From Actinosynnema sp042752395 (GTDB lineage: Bacteria > Actinomycetota > Actinomycetes > Mycobacteriales > Pseudonocardiaceae): DNA of 64,000 nt. Made by a program: the position numbers and the translations under genes. Shown here piece after piece: positions 44,644 through 52,859 of the stretch (position 1 is its first letter; every line of letters begins with the position of its first letter). Location: assembly GCF_042752395.1 (NCBI RefSeq), contig NZ_JBHYXZ010000006.1, forward strand, positions 1 through 64,000, written 5' to 3'. Below the pieces are notes generated by a model that did not search any database, had not been told where the DNA came from, and saw only the letters and a list, made by a program, of their open reading frames with translations.

Positions 44644-44781
44644 CTACTCCCGGACCAGGCAGAACGGGTGACCCGCCGGATCGGCGAACACCCACCACGC
44701 CTCGCGGGAGTCGTCCAACAACCTCCCGCCCGACCTGAGGACCTCGGCCTTGGCCACGCCGAGGTCCTCCACCCCGATGTC
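44644..44781 (-). pseudogene. C-terminal remnant of a VOC/glyoxalase-like protein
   Basis: Reading the minus strand from 44781 to the TAG at 44644 gives a clean family C-terminus: DIGVEDLGVAKAEVLRSGG, then WWVFADPAGHPFCLVRE. This is the usual end of Glyoxalase_6-type domains. Only 45 residues remain; upstream the frame has no family sequence and no start. The 5' part has been deleted or replaced, and the break lies close to the lower-GC caspase-kinase region. Confidence 0.75.
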
Positions 44782-44938
44782 GGGAAATCACCAGGGCTGG
44801 TGCGCATTCAGCGGTGGGGCGACCTCACCGCCGCGGAGTCCTCAATGGAGCTCGACCACTACCTTCTGCTCAGGATAACCGTGCACGACGCACTGCAATG
44901 TCTGGCATGACCCCGAACCGGATCCGCCGGCGATCACG
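44782..44938. other. Junction region without a gene
   Basis: 157 bp between the truncated VOC gene and the caspase-kinase stop. Lower GC than the flank to the left. No repeat or att-like site was recognised. It marks where ancestral sequence ends and acquired sequence probably begins. Confidence 0.45.
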
Positions 44939-47188
44939 TTACAGGCTCAGGGAGCCGAGCGAGTCGCTGATGATGTTGGCCGCGACGTTCACGCCCTGAA
45001 AAGTCAACTCGCAGGGGAAGATGTCGACGAAGACCTCGTACGTCCCGTGCTTCCCGCTCTTGTGGCTCGCGCTGAGGTGTTGCCGCAACGCGTGCTCCAG
45101 TCGCTGGTTGAGCGTCTTGCGCATTTTCGCGTTCGGTACGTTCTCCAGCCCGATGCGGTCCTGGGGCGTGAAATGCGCGTTGAGCAGTGGACGGTATGCT
45201 CGACCTTCCCGTCGGTCCTGCCAGGTGAACGACACTTCCCACGTACCGGCTGAGGAGACAAAGGACGACGTCGAGCCATTGACGACTGGACGTCCGGTCA
45301 GTCGGAAAATGAGCTCAGCGAGGAACGTCGTCCGGTCCAACTCGCCGCGGTCATCGGTGTAGAGCAGCGCCTTCTCCACCTCGCGCAGATCCCGGAGGAC
45401 CTCGGCGAAGTCCTGCGTCCGCTCCGTGTATTCCCAGATGGTAGCCTTCCGATAGAGGTTGCAAAGCGCCAGGACGCTCGCGTTGTCGAGTTGTGCCCGC
45501 ACGGCTGCCTTTTCAAGGCTCGCACGGTTCACGTCGAGTCGAACCGGGTCCGGATCGCGGCCGGTGAAGCAGTAGTGCAGGAGTTGCCCGTAAGAAAACA
45601 CGTCCAGCGCGGGCGTCTTGGTCAGCGCGGCCTTCGGATCGAAGTTGGAGAACTGTTCCGGTGCGGCGTAGTAGATCGCGCCCATCGCCGTCTTCGTCGC
45701 GCGCTGCGTCTTGGTGTTGAACCACGCGAGATCGAAATCCGTCAAATATGGGCGGAAGGTGCCGTCGGGTTGAGCTTGGCAGACGATGTTTTCCGGCTTG
45801 ATGTCGCGGTGGATGACCTGGTGCAGGTGAGCGTGCTGAATCGTCTCGGCGATCTCGATCAGCATGCGGATCAGCTGCTGCGGTTCCATAAACGAGTGTG
45901 GTTCCAGGTCACGGAGGTTGGAACCCTCGATGTAATCCATGACGAACCCGGTGGGGCATCGGCTGTACCGCTGGACCGCAACGATTCGCGGGTGTTTGAG
46001 CAGGCGCATCGCGTCATACCCGTTTTCGAACCGCTTGGCCTTCTCCGCATCGCTCATCTCGTGTGGGTGGTAGAGCTTCAAGGCGACCCGCTTGCCGGTT
46101 TCGCGGTCCAGCACCTTCCACACCGTGCCGAATCCACCCTCGCCGATGCGTTCCTCCAGTTCACCTTCGGGTATGACCGTTCCGGTGCCCATGGTGCCGA
46201 GTTCGATCCGATACCGGAGCAAGGTCTCCATCGACTGTCGAAAATTGACGCGTTTGGCCAGTCCGGGCGTCCTCGACTTGCTGGAGAACCACTTGTCGAC
46301 GGCCTCCAGCTTTCGGCTGCATGCGTCGTGTCCACTGGCGCGCCAGGCAACGGTGTCGAACCGGGACTTGAACTGGTTGTAATCCTCGATTAGTGCTGCT
46401 GCCTCGGCTTCGATCACGCGGAACTCGTCCTCAGGGAGGGGTGGCGGGAGTGTCGGCGTGAGTCCGGAAGCGAGGACGAGCCGACCTGATACGTGCCCGC
46501 CAAACACCGGCTTCTGGTTTTCATCCCGAGTGGTCTCGTGGTTAGCCATGTTCCGTGACACGACGTCGTAGAGGCTATTTGCGGTCAGGTTGCCCTGATG
46601 GTCTGAAGCGTCGCCGAGCATCGCCTGCAGAAGGTAGTGCGTGAAGATGCCGTGCCCGGTGTTCCGGGCTTCCCAAGCCAACTGGTCACTCGTGCACGCC
46701 GCCATGACTGCGACCGACTTGTTTGGCCTAAGCACATCGGTCACATCCCCGTTGCGTAACGAGCGGACATGGTGTGAACCGGGGAGTGAGGTCACTGCTG
46801 CGCCTGAGTGGCAGCAATCGAGGAGGATGAGATTCTGCTGATCACCAGGACCCGATCCAAGCAGGTCTACCAGTTTCCGTAACTCGATGCCCTCGTCGAA
46901 GTCCTCGTTGTCGTAGGTGACGACGTAAGTCCCGAGCTCCGTCGCCGCGCCGTGACCGGAGAAGTACAGCACGATTTGTTCGGCACCACTGTTCCTCGCC
47001 TCCACCAGGGCTCGGGTCATCGCTGTGCGGGTAACCTGCTCGTCTCTGAGCAGCTGGGTGGAGAAACCATATTCCGGCATGCTTAGTACGGCCGCTACCT
47101 CTTCGATGTCGTGCAGGCAGCAGTCCAGTGGGGACCAACGACCGGAGTACTTGTTGATACCGGCGAGTATCGCGACCTTGCGTGACAC
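44939..47188 (-). CDS. Caspase-like protease fused to a Ser/Thr protein kinase, putative defence protein
   Basis: 749 aa in one chain. Residues 1-240 are a C14 caspase-like domain with catalytic His79 in YFSGHG and Cys126 in LLDCCHSGA. A helical linker (about 250-335) leads to a protein kinase (about 345-620): glycine loop GEGGFGTV (349-356), Lys371 in VALK, HRDIKPEN with D462, metal loop DFD (484-486, DFG in canonical kinases) and APE. The C-terminal ~120 residues (about 630-749) are an unrecognised mixed alpha/beta domain. No transmembrane segment. GTG 47188 follows AAGGGGAG. GC is visibly below the surroundings. Bacterial caspases act in immune suicide systems, so a signal-activated kinase-protease is plausible but unproven. 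Confidence 0.85.
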   Translation of the reverse strand: MSRKVAILAGINKYSGRWSPLDCCLHDIEEVAAVLSMPEYGFSTQLLRDEQVTRTAMTRALVEARNSGAEQIVLYFSGHGAATELGTYVVTYDNEDFDEGIELRKLVDLLGSGPGDQQNLILLDCCHSGAAVTSLPGSHHVRSLRNGDVTDVLRPNKSVAVMAACTSDQLAWEARNTGHGIFTHYLLQAMLGDASDHQGNLTANSLYDVVSRNMANHETTRDENQKPVFGGHVSGRLVLASGLTPTLPPPLPEDEFRVIEAEAAALIEDYNQFKSRFDTVAWRASGHDACSRKLEAVDKWFSSKSRTPGLAKRVNFRQSMETLLRYRIELGTMGTGTVIPEGELEERIGEGGFGTVWKVLDRETGKRVALKLYHPHEMSDAEKAKRFENGYDAMRLLKHPRIVAVQRYSRCPTGFVMDYIEGSNLRDLEPHSFMEPQQLIRMLIEIAETIQHAHLHQVIHRDIKPENIVCQAQPDGTFRPYLTDFDLAWFNTKTQRATKTAMGAIYYAAPEQFSNFDPKAALTKTPALDVFSYGQLLHYCFTGRDPDPVRLDVNRASLEKAAVRAQLDNASVLALCNLYRKATIWEYTERTQDFAEVLRDLREVEKALLYTDDRGELDRTTFLAELIFRLTGRPVVNGSTSSFVSSAGTWEVSFTWQDRREGRAYRPLLNAHFTPQDRIGLENVPNAKMRKTLNQRLEHALRQHLSASHKSGKHGTYEVFVDIFPCELTFQGVNVAANIISDSLGSLSL

Positions 47189-47939
47189 GCTCTCCCCTTG
47201 GCTCAATCGGATATGAAAGCCTACGTCGGATGGTTGTGCAGGTGCCAGTGTCACCGGGCACAAAGTGTGCGATTGCTCCAAACGCAGTACCTTTGGTGAG
47301 GCGCTTGGCCGTGGACGTCGACTGTCAGTGGAGCTGAATCGAATGAAGGGCTCGGTTGTGCCGCAAAATTGCGGACTGCCCGGCCGTCAAAGCGATGAAC
47401 ACGCGTACAGAATTTGTCCACTTCTCGCACCAGCCAAGAGGATCGCAGCGGCACGGGTGCAGCGTAGAACTGGTCGGCACCGCCACGGCCACAACCACCA
47501 GGGTGTCATGGTGATCAGCTGATACTTGCACGTCGGAGTCTCATCGATGACGGAGATCTGTGCGCCAGGTGGTTATCTCTTGGCGCGGCCCGGGTGGTCA
47601 TCAACGCTTACCTGGTGGCGGGGCTGTCGACGTCACGGCGGAACCGTTCGAGCGGCGACCTGGCCAATAAAGCAGCGGGGGGGGGGGCCCCGCGGGGGCC
47701 CCCCCCCCCCCCACCCCGGGGGGCCCCCGGCGGGCCCGGTTGATAAACAAACATTTTAATCAAGCCCGAGAGTGGCCCCGCCACCCCCANNNNNNNNNNC
47801 CCCACCCCGCTATCCGTGTGTGTGGGGGGGGAGCGATATTGTTAAAACGAGCCCCAAAACCCGCGGGGGGGGGGCCCCCCCGGGCGCGGCCCCCCCCCCC
47901 ACCTCCCGGGCGGCCCGACGGCGGCCCGGGTAGATCAAC
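47189..47939. other. Gene-free low-GC region and second scaffold gap
   Basis: 47189-47660 has no convincing ORF and is lower in GC, presumably holding the caspase-kinase promoter. From about 47670 the sequence becomes homopolymeric, with ten N at 47790-47799, until about 47925. Any partner gene upstream of the caspase-kinase, or of the dehydrogenase, could be lost in this gap. Confidence 0.8.
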
Positions 47940-49154
47940 TCACTTGATCTGCATGCCGGAGATGGCCCGCGACACGACCAATCGCTGGATCTCCGACGTC
48001 CCCTCGAAGATGGTGAAGATTTTCGCGTCGCGGTGCATGCGCTCCACCGGGTGCTCGCGCGTGTACCCCGCCCCGCCCAGGATGTGGATCGCGCGCTCCG
48101 TCGCCCACACGGACACCTCGCCCGCCTTGAGCTTCGACATCGACCCCTCGCCCGCCGTGAACGGGACCTGGTTGCGGCCCATCCAGGCCGCCCGCCAGAC
48201 CAGCAGCCGGGCCGCGTCGATCTCCATCCGCATGTTCGCCAGGTCGAACGCGATCGACTGGTTCTCGATGATCTTCCGGCCGAACGCCTCGCGGTCCTTC
48301 GCGTACTCCAGCGCGTACTCGTACGCCGCACGCGCGACGCCCACCGCCATCGCGCCGACGGTCGGCCGGGTCGTCTCGAACGTGGCCATCGCCGCCTGGC
48401 CGCCGGCCTTCTGCCCCTCCCGGGCCCGCGCCAGCCTGGCCTCCAACCGCTCCCTGCCGCCCAGCAGGCACCGGCCGGGCACGCGCACGTCGTCCAGGAA
48501 CACGTCGGCCGTGTGCGAGGCGCGCATCCCGTGCTTCTTGATCTTCCCCGGCGACGACAGCCCGCGCGTGCCGGGCGGCACGACGAAGCCCGCCTGGCCG
48601 CGCGCGCCCAGCGCCGGGTCCACGACCGCCGTCACGACGTGCACGTTGGCGATCCCGCCGTTGGTCGCCCACGCCTTCTGCCCGTTGAGCACCCACTCGT
48701 CGGTGGCCTCGTCGTACACCGCCCGCGTCCGGTACCCGGCCACGTCGGACCCGGCCTGCGGCTCGGACGCGCAGAACGCGGCCAGCTTCGGGTCGTCCTC
48801 GGTGCCGAAGCACTCGGGCACCCACTCCGCCAGCTGCTCGGGCTCGCCGGAGGCGAAGATCCCCGCCGCCGCCAGCCCGGTGCCCATCAGGGCCAGCGCG
48901 ATGCCGGCGTCACCCCAGAACAGCTCCTCGGTGGCGATGGGCAGCGACAGCCCGATCGGGTCGGCGAACCACGTGGCCAGCGACTCGAACCCGTACAGGC
49001 CGATCTTGGCGGCCTCCTGGATCACCGGCCACGGCGTCTCCTCGCGCTCGTCCCACTCCGCCGCGGCGGGCCGGATCACGTCCTTCGCGAAGCCGTGCAC
49101 CCACTCGCGCAGGTCGACCTGGTCCTCGTTCAGCTCCAGCGAAAAACCGCCCAT
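47940..49154 (-). CDS. Acyl-CoA dehydrogenase family protein
   Basis: 404 aa FAD enzyme that introduces the alpha-beta double bond into acyl-CoA. It has the FAD/substrate stretch AFCASEPQAGSDVAGYRTRA, WVLNGQKAWATNGG and the C-terminal catalytic Glu in IFEGTSEIQRL. It follows the SCP2 gene by 7 bp on the same strand, forming a two-gene operon led from the operator at 49819-49855. The chain-length or sterol preference is not clear; the SCP2 partner suggests bulky or lipid-like acyl groups. The stop is 15 bp from low-quality sequence but the C-terminus looks complete. Confidence 0.92.
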   Translation of the reverse strand: MGGFSLELNEDQVDLREWVHGFAKDVIRPAAAEWDEREETPWPVIQEAAKIGLYGFESLATWFADPIGLSLPIATEELFWGDAGIALALMGTGLAAAGIFASGEPEQLAEWVPECFGTEDDPKLAAFCASEPQAGSDVAGYRTRAVYDEATDEWVLNGQKAWATNGGIANVHVVTAVVDPALGARGQAGFVVPPGTRGLSSPGKIKKHGMRASHTADVFLDDVRVPGRCLLGGRERLEARLARAREGQKAGGQAAMATFETTRPTVGAMAVGVARAAYEYALEYAKDREAFGRKIIENQSIAFDLANMRMEIDAARLLVWRAAWMGRNQVPFTAGEGSMSKLKAGEVSVWATERAIHILGGAGYTREHPVERMHRDAKIFTIFEGTSEIQRLVVSRAISGMQIK

Positions 49155-49161
49155 GGTCCCC

Positions 49162-49806
49162 TCACGCCTTCGGAATGTTGAACAGGCTCATGAACCCCGC
49201 CGCGAAGCCGAGGTCGCCCTTGACCTTGAGCTTGCCGGTCATGAACAGCACCGGGGCCGACGCGTTGCCGGTGGCGAGCTTCAAGAACTCCACCGGTCCC
49301 AACGTCACCGTGGCCCGGGGGTCACGGGTCGCGCCCTTGTTGATCGCGCACTCGGCGTTCTCGATGATCACCTCGTACACGTCGTCGTCCGGCGTCCCGC
49401 CGGTCAGGTGGAAGTGCACGACGGCGCGCGTGGCGCCCGCGCGGTCGGCGCGGAAGTGGACCTCCATCCGCCGGAACACCTCGTCCAGCACGCGTGCGCG
49501 CAGCCCCGGCCGGGACGTCACGGCGTCGATCTGGCCCTTGGACGCCCGCGAGATGATCCGCGCGAAGTTCTGCGCGTCCATCCTCGCCAGGTCGAGGTCC
49601 GCGCCGCCGTCGGCCAGCGCCCCCAAGGCGTCCAGCAGGTCGGCGAACTCGTCCTCGCCGAGCTTCTTCGGGTCGATCCCGCGCGCGATGACGTCGATGT
49701 CGACGCCCGCGAGCGCCGGGTCGCCCGGGTCGACCTGCCTGAGCGTTGAGATCAGCTCCCGCGGGCTGAGCTTCGCGATCGCCTCGGTGGTGAGGTCGAT
49801 GGTCAT
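49162..49806 (-). CDS. SCP2 sterol-binding domain protein
   Basis: 214 aa. The N-terminal ~100 residues are helical (LSPRELISTLRQV to FARIISRASKG). The C-terminal half is an SCP2 lipid-binding domain (VVHFHLTGGTPDDDVYEV, ATVTLGPVEFLKLATG, GKLKVKGDLGFAAGF). It probably binds or presents acyl substrates to the acyl-CoA dehydrogenase encoded 7 bp downstream. GGAGGTGCCAC before the ATG. Divergent from the TetR gene, sharing the tandem operator. Confidence 0.9.
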   Translation of the reverse strand: MTIDLTTEAIAKLSPRELISTLRQVDPGDPALAGVDIDVIARGIDPKKLGEDEFADLLDALGALADGGADLDLARMDAQNFARIISRASKGQIDAVTSRPGLRARVLDEVFRRMEVHFRADRAGATRAVVHFHLTGGTPDDDVYEVIIENAECAINKGATRDPRATVTLGPVEFLKLATGNASAPVLFMTGKLKVKGDLGFAAGFMSLFNIPKA

Positions 49807-49818
49807 GTGGCACCTCCG

Positions 49819-49855
49819 CTACCTACTGGCAGGTAAATCTACTGGCGAGTAGGTA
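49819..49855. promoter_or_regulatory. Tandem TetR-type operator, site 1
   Basis: Two 12-bp dyads of the form TACT-N4-AGTA start 16 bp apart: TACTGGCAGGTA at 49824-49835 (one mismatch) and TACTGGCGAGTA at 49840-49851 (perfect). Outer TACCTACT and AGTAGGTA also pair. 28 of 37 positions agree with the site at 54194-54230. Confidence 0.75.
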
Positions 49856-49905
49856 AGGCGGCAAGGGGCGCGGAGTAATCTTGTCGCAGCCATCCAGGGG
49901 GTGCG

Positions 49906-50589
49906 ATGCACGCAGAGCAACCGGTTCGGTCGGGTCGGGCCAAGAGGCTGCCACGCGCGGTGCGCGAGCGGCAGATCATGGACGCCGCGGTCGACGTCTT
50001 CTCGCGCTTGGGGTTCCACGCCGCGTCGATGGACGAGATCTCCGAGGTCGCCGGCATCTCCAAGCCCATGCTGTACGCCTACCTGGGTTCCAAGGAGGAG
50101 CTGTTCGCCACCTGCATCCGCCGCGAGGCGACCCGGATGATGGAGGCGATCGCCCACGGCGTCGAGGCCGAGGAGCCGCCGGACGTCCAGCTGTGGAGCG
50201 GCCTGCGGGCGTTCTTCGGGTTCGTCGGGGAGAACCGGGCGAGCTGGCAGGTGCTGCACCGGCAGGCGTCCTCGCAGGGCGGGCCGTTCGCGGAGGAGCT
50301 GGCGGACATGCGCGGCCGGGCGATCAGCCTGGTGGCGGCCCTGCTCGTGCACTCGTCGGACTTCGCCAACGTGCCGCGGGCGGGCGACAAGGAGGCCGAG
50401 TCGCTGGCCGCGGCACTGGTCGGGGCGGGCGAGTCGCTGGCCGACTGGTGGCTCGACAACCCCGAGGAGCCGGCCGGCGTCGTCGCCGCCCGGCTCATGA
50501 ACCTGGTCTGGATGGGGTTCGGGGACCTCGTGGCGGGCGACGTGTGGCACCCGCCGTCGCGGCGGTCCGGCGCGGACGGCAGCGCCTAG
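49906..50589 (+). CDS. TetR family regulator, probable controller of the acyl catabolic regulon
   Basis: 227 aa. N-terminal helix-turn-helix at about 20-65 (IMDAAVDVFSRLGFHAASMD, then ISEVAGISKPMLYAYLGSKEEL) and a helical ligand pocket with several Trp. It is divergent from the SCP2-acyl-CoA dehydrogenase operon and next to the tandem TACT-N4-AGTA operator, whose relative controls fabG4/fadA2 4 kb away. It is the best candidate for the repressor, with acyl-CoA as likely ligand. The stop shares CTAG with the convergent hydrolase stop. Confidence 0.88.
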   Translation: MHAEQPVRSGRAKRLPRAVRERQIMDAAVDVFSRLGFHAASMDEISEVAGISKPMLYAYLGSKEELFATCIRREATRMMEAIAHGVEAEEPPDVQLWSGLRAFFGFVGENRASWQVLHRQASSQGGPFAEELADMRGRAISLVAALLVHSSDFANVPRAGDKEAESLAAALVGAGESLADWWLDNPEEPAGVVAARLMNLVWMGFGDLVAGDVWHPPSRRSGADGSA

Positions 50590-51512
50590 GCCAGCGCGCC
50601 CTTCAGCACGGCCGCCGCCTGGTTGATGGCGGCTTCGGCGGCGGGGGTCCCGCGCAACGCGTTGAGCATCACGAAGTCGTGGATCACGCCCTGGTAGCGC
50701 ACCGCGGTCACGGGCACGCCCGCCTCGCGCAGCTTGTTCGCGTACGCCTCGCCCTCGTCGCGCAGCACGTCGGCCTCGGCGGTGATCACCAGCGCCGGCG
50801 GCAGCCCGGCCAGCTCCTCCAGCGACGCCCGCAGCGGTGACGCGGTGATCTCCGCCCGCTGCGCCTCGTCGGTCGTGTACTGGTCCCAGAACCACTGCAT
50901 GCCGTCGCGCCGCAGGAAGTACCCCTCGGCGAACTCGTGGTACGACGGCGTGTCGAACGACGCGTCCGTCACCGGGTAGAACAGCACCTGCTGCCGGAAC
51001 ACCACGTCACCGCGCCGCTTGGCGAGCAGGGTCAGCGCCGCGGACAGGTTGCCGCCGACCGAGTCGCCCGCCACGGCCAGGCGCGACGCGTCCAGCCCGT
51101 GCGCGGCGCCCTCGGTGGTGATCCAGCGCGCGACGGCGTAGCTCTCCTCCAGCGCGACCGGGTAGCGGGCCTCGGGCGAGAGGCTGTAGTCGGGGAAGAC
51201 CACGGCCGCGCCCGCGCCGACGGCCAGCTCGCGGACCAGCCGGTCGTGCGTCCGGGCGTTGCCGAACACCCAACCCGCGCCGTGGATGTAGAGGACGACG
51301 GGCAGCGTGCCGGTGGCGCCGGCCGGGCGGACGACGCGCACGGGCACCTCGCCGACCCTCACCCACTCCTCGTCCACCTCGGGCTTGGCCACCTCGCCGG
51401 ACTGGACCTCGTCCACCGCCTTGCGGCCCTCGACCGGGCCGAGGTCGAACAGGTACGGCGGGGTGGCGGTCGCGGCGGCGAACGCGGCGGCGGCCGGTTC
51501 CAGGACGGTCAT
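50586..51512 (-). CDS. Alpha/beta hydrolase (HSL-type carboxylesterase)
   Basis: 308 aa. Hormone-sensitive-lipase-like: oxyanion motif YIHGAGW (GGGW-like HGAGW) near residue 75, nucleophile Ser in GDSVGGN near 150, Asp in EADVLRDEG and His in VIHDFVM. It hydrolyses short or medium esters. ATG 51512 with GAGGAG. Divergent from the OhrR-like regulator, which may control it. Confidence 0.9.
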   Translation of the reverse strand: MTVLEPAAAAFAAATATPPYLFDLGPVEGRKAVDEVQSGEVAKPEVDEEWVRVGEVPVRVVRPAGATGTLPVVLYIHGAGWVFGNARTHDRLVRELAVGAGAAVVFPDYSLSPEARYPVALEESYAVARWITTEGAAHGLDASRLAVAGDSVGGNLSAALTLLAKRRGDVVFRQQVLFYPVTDASFDTPSYHEFAEGYFLRRDGMQWFWDQYTTDEAQRAEITASPLRASLEELAGLPPALVITAEADVLRDEGEAYANKLREAGVPVTAVRYQGVIHDFVMLNALRGTPAAEAAINQAAAVLKGALA

Positions 51513-51637
51513 CTCGGGCTCCTCGGGTCGTGCGGTCGAACCTGACACCACGAAACATAGGCCGCGATTACATCGTGCGCAATCTAAATGGGCACAGGTG
51601 TATCGTGGCTCCTGTCACAAGTGGAGGGACGACGGAC

Positions 51638-52069
51638 ATGCGGGACTTCAGCCTGGAGCTGGACGACCAGCTCTGCTTCGCGCTCTACGCCGCCTCGCGC
51701 GCCGTCACCGCGCGGTACCGGCCGCTGCTGGACGACCTCGGCCTCACCTACCCGCAGTACCTGGTGCTGCTCGTGCTCTGGGAACGCGGCCCGGTGCCGG
51801 TCAAGGACGTCGCCGCCGCGCTCCAGCTCGACTACGGCACGCTGTCGCCGCTGCTCAAGCGGCTGGAGGCGGCGGGCCTCATCCGCCGCGAGCGCCGGCC
51901 GGACGACGAGCGCTCGGTCCGGCTCGTGCTCACGGAGGAGGGCGACGCGCTGCGCGAGCGCGCCAAGGACGTGCCGCCCGCGATGGGCGCGGCGATGAAC
52001 CTCGGCGAAGCCGACACCGAGCGGTTGCGCGCCCTGCTGCGCACGCTGGCCGACAACGTCAGCCGCTGA
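51638..52069 (+). CDS. MarR family regulator, OhrR-like
   Basis: 143 aa winged helix repressor. The N-terminus LDDQLCFALYAASR places a Cys at residue 13, the peroxide-sensing Cys of OhrR, followed by RPLLDDLGLTYPQYLVLLVLWE as in that family. OhrR derepresses upon oxidation by organic hydroperoxides. Here the divergent neighbour is an esterase rather than ohr. An A/T-rich imperfect dyad (about 51566-51586) is a candidate operator. GGAGGGACG before ATG 51638. Its 3' end overlaps the convergent htdX-like gene by 11 bp. Confidence 0.87.
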   Translation: MRDFSLELDDQLCFALYAASRAVTARYRPLLDDLGLTYPQYLVLLVLWERGPVPVKDVAAALQLDYGTLSPLLKRLEAAGLIRRERRPDDERSVRLVLTEEGDALRERAKDVPPAMGAAMNLGEADTERLRALLRTLADNVSR

Positions 52070-52859
52070 TCACGCCCTCCACGTGCGGCCGGTCCGACCA
52101 CAGCGCGAACCGCCACCCGTCGCCCGTCGGCGCGGCCGAGAAGTCGACCGCGCCCGGCAGCAGGACCGGCGCCTTGAACCGCACGTCGACCTCGTAGGCG
52201 TCGGGCAGCCTGCCCTCGAACGCCGCGACGCACCGCGCCTTGGACCACATGCCGTGCGCGATGGCGCGCGGGAAGCCGAACGCCCGGGCGGTCAGCTTGC
52301 GCAGGTGGATCGGGTTGCGGTCGCCGGACACGTCCGCGTACCGCCGGCCGAGGTCGGCGGGCAGCCGCCACCGGGCCGTGGGCGCGGGCGGTTCGGCGCG
52401 CGGCGACGGCTCCTTCGCGGTCCCGCCCTCCCGGCGCAGATATGTCGACACATCGACCCACACCTCCTCGCCGTCCACCGACACCGTCGTGACGACGTCG
52501 AACTGCCGGCCGCGCTCGTGCGGCCGCAGGTCCGCCAACGCCACGTGCAGCGACAGCGGATCGGCGGCGCGCAGCGGCCGGTGCTGCCGGATCCGGTTGG
52601 CGACGTGCACCAGGCCGGGCAGCGGGAACGGGAAGCCGGGGCCGGTCATCAGCCGGACCTGGAGCCCGAAGCCCAGCACGTGCGGGTAGGTGATCGGCAG
52701 CTCGTCGCGCACGCCGAACCCGCACACCCGGCCGTACCGGGCGAGGTGCTCCGGGTCGACGGTCACCTCGGCGTCCAGCGAGGCGTCGGGCAGCTCGTCG
52801 CCGCGCCGGGTGAACCCGGTCAGCGCGGCCTTGGCGTAGAGGAAGGTGAGGTTCGCCAT
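52059..52859 (-). CDS. htdX: MaoC-like (R)-enoyl-CoA/ACP hydratase, HtdX-like
   Basis: 266 aa double hot-dog protein. The C-terminal hot dog carries the hydratase motif YADVSGDRNPIH with F-x-R-AIAHGMW; the N-terminal half is the degenerate partner. It hydrates trans-2-enoyl thioesters. The order htdX-fabG4 with divergent fadA2 is the same as M. tuberculosis Rv0241c-Rv0242c-Rv0243. The ATG overlaps the fabG4 stop (TGATG), so the two are coupled. Confidence 0.88.
   Translation of the reverse strand: MANLTFLYAKAALTGFTRRGDELPDASLDAEVTVDPEHLARYGRVCGFGVRDELPITYPHVLGFGLQVRLMTGPGFPFPLPGLVHVANRIRQHRPLRAADPLSLHVALADLRPHERGRQFDVVTTVSVDGEEVWVDVSTYLRREGGTAKEPSPRAEPPAPTARWRLPADLGRRYADVSGDRNPIHLRKLTARAFGFPRAIAHGMWSKARCVAAFEGRLPDAYEVDVRFKAPVLLPGAVDFSAAPTGDGWRFALWSDRPHVEGVISG

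Noticed and set aside
44814..44910. Small plus-strand ORF between the VOC remnant and the caspase-kinase gene
   Set aside because: No ribosome site, no family match and a position at a rearranged junction.
47670..47925. Long G and C runs as a structured element or promoter
   Set aside because: They border N bases and recur at other contig ends; an assembly artefact is the simpler explanation.
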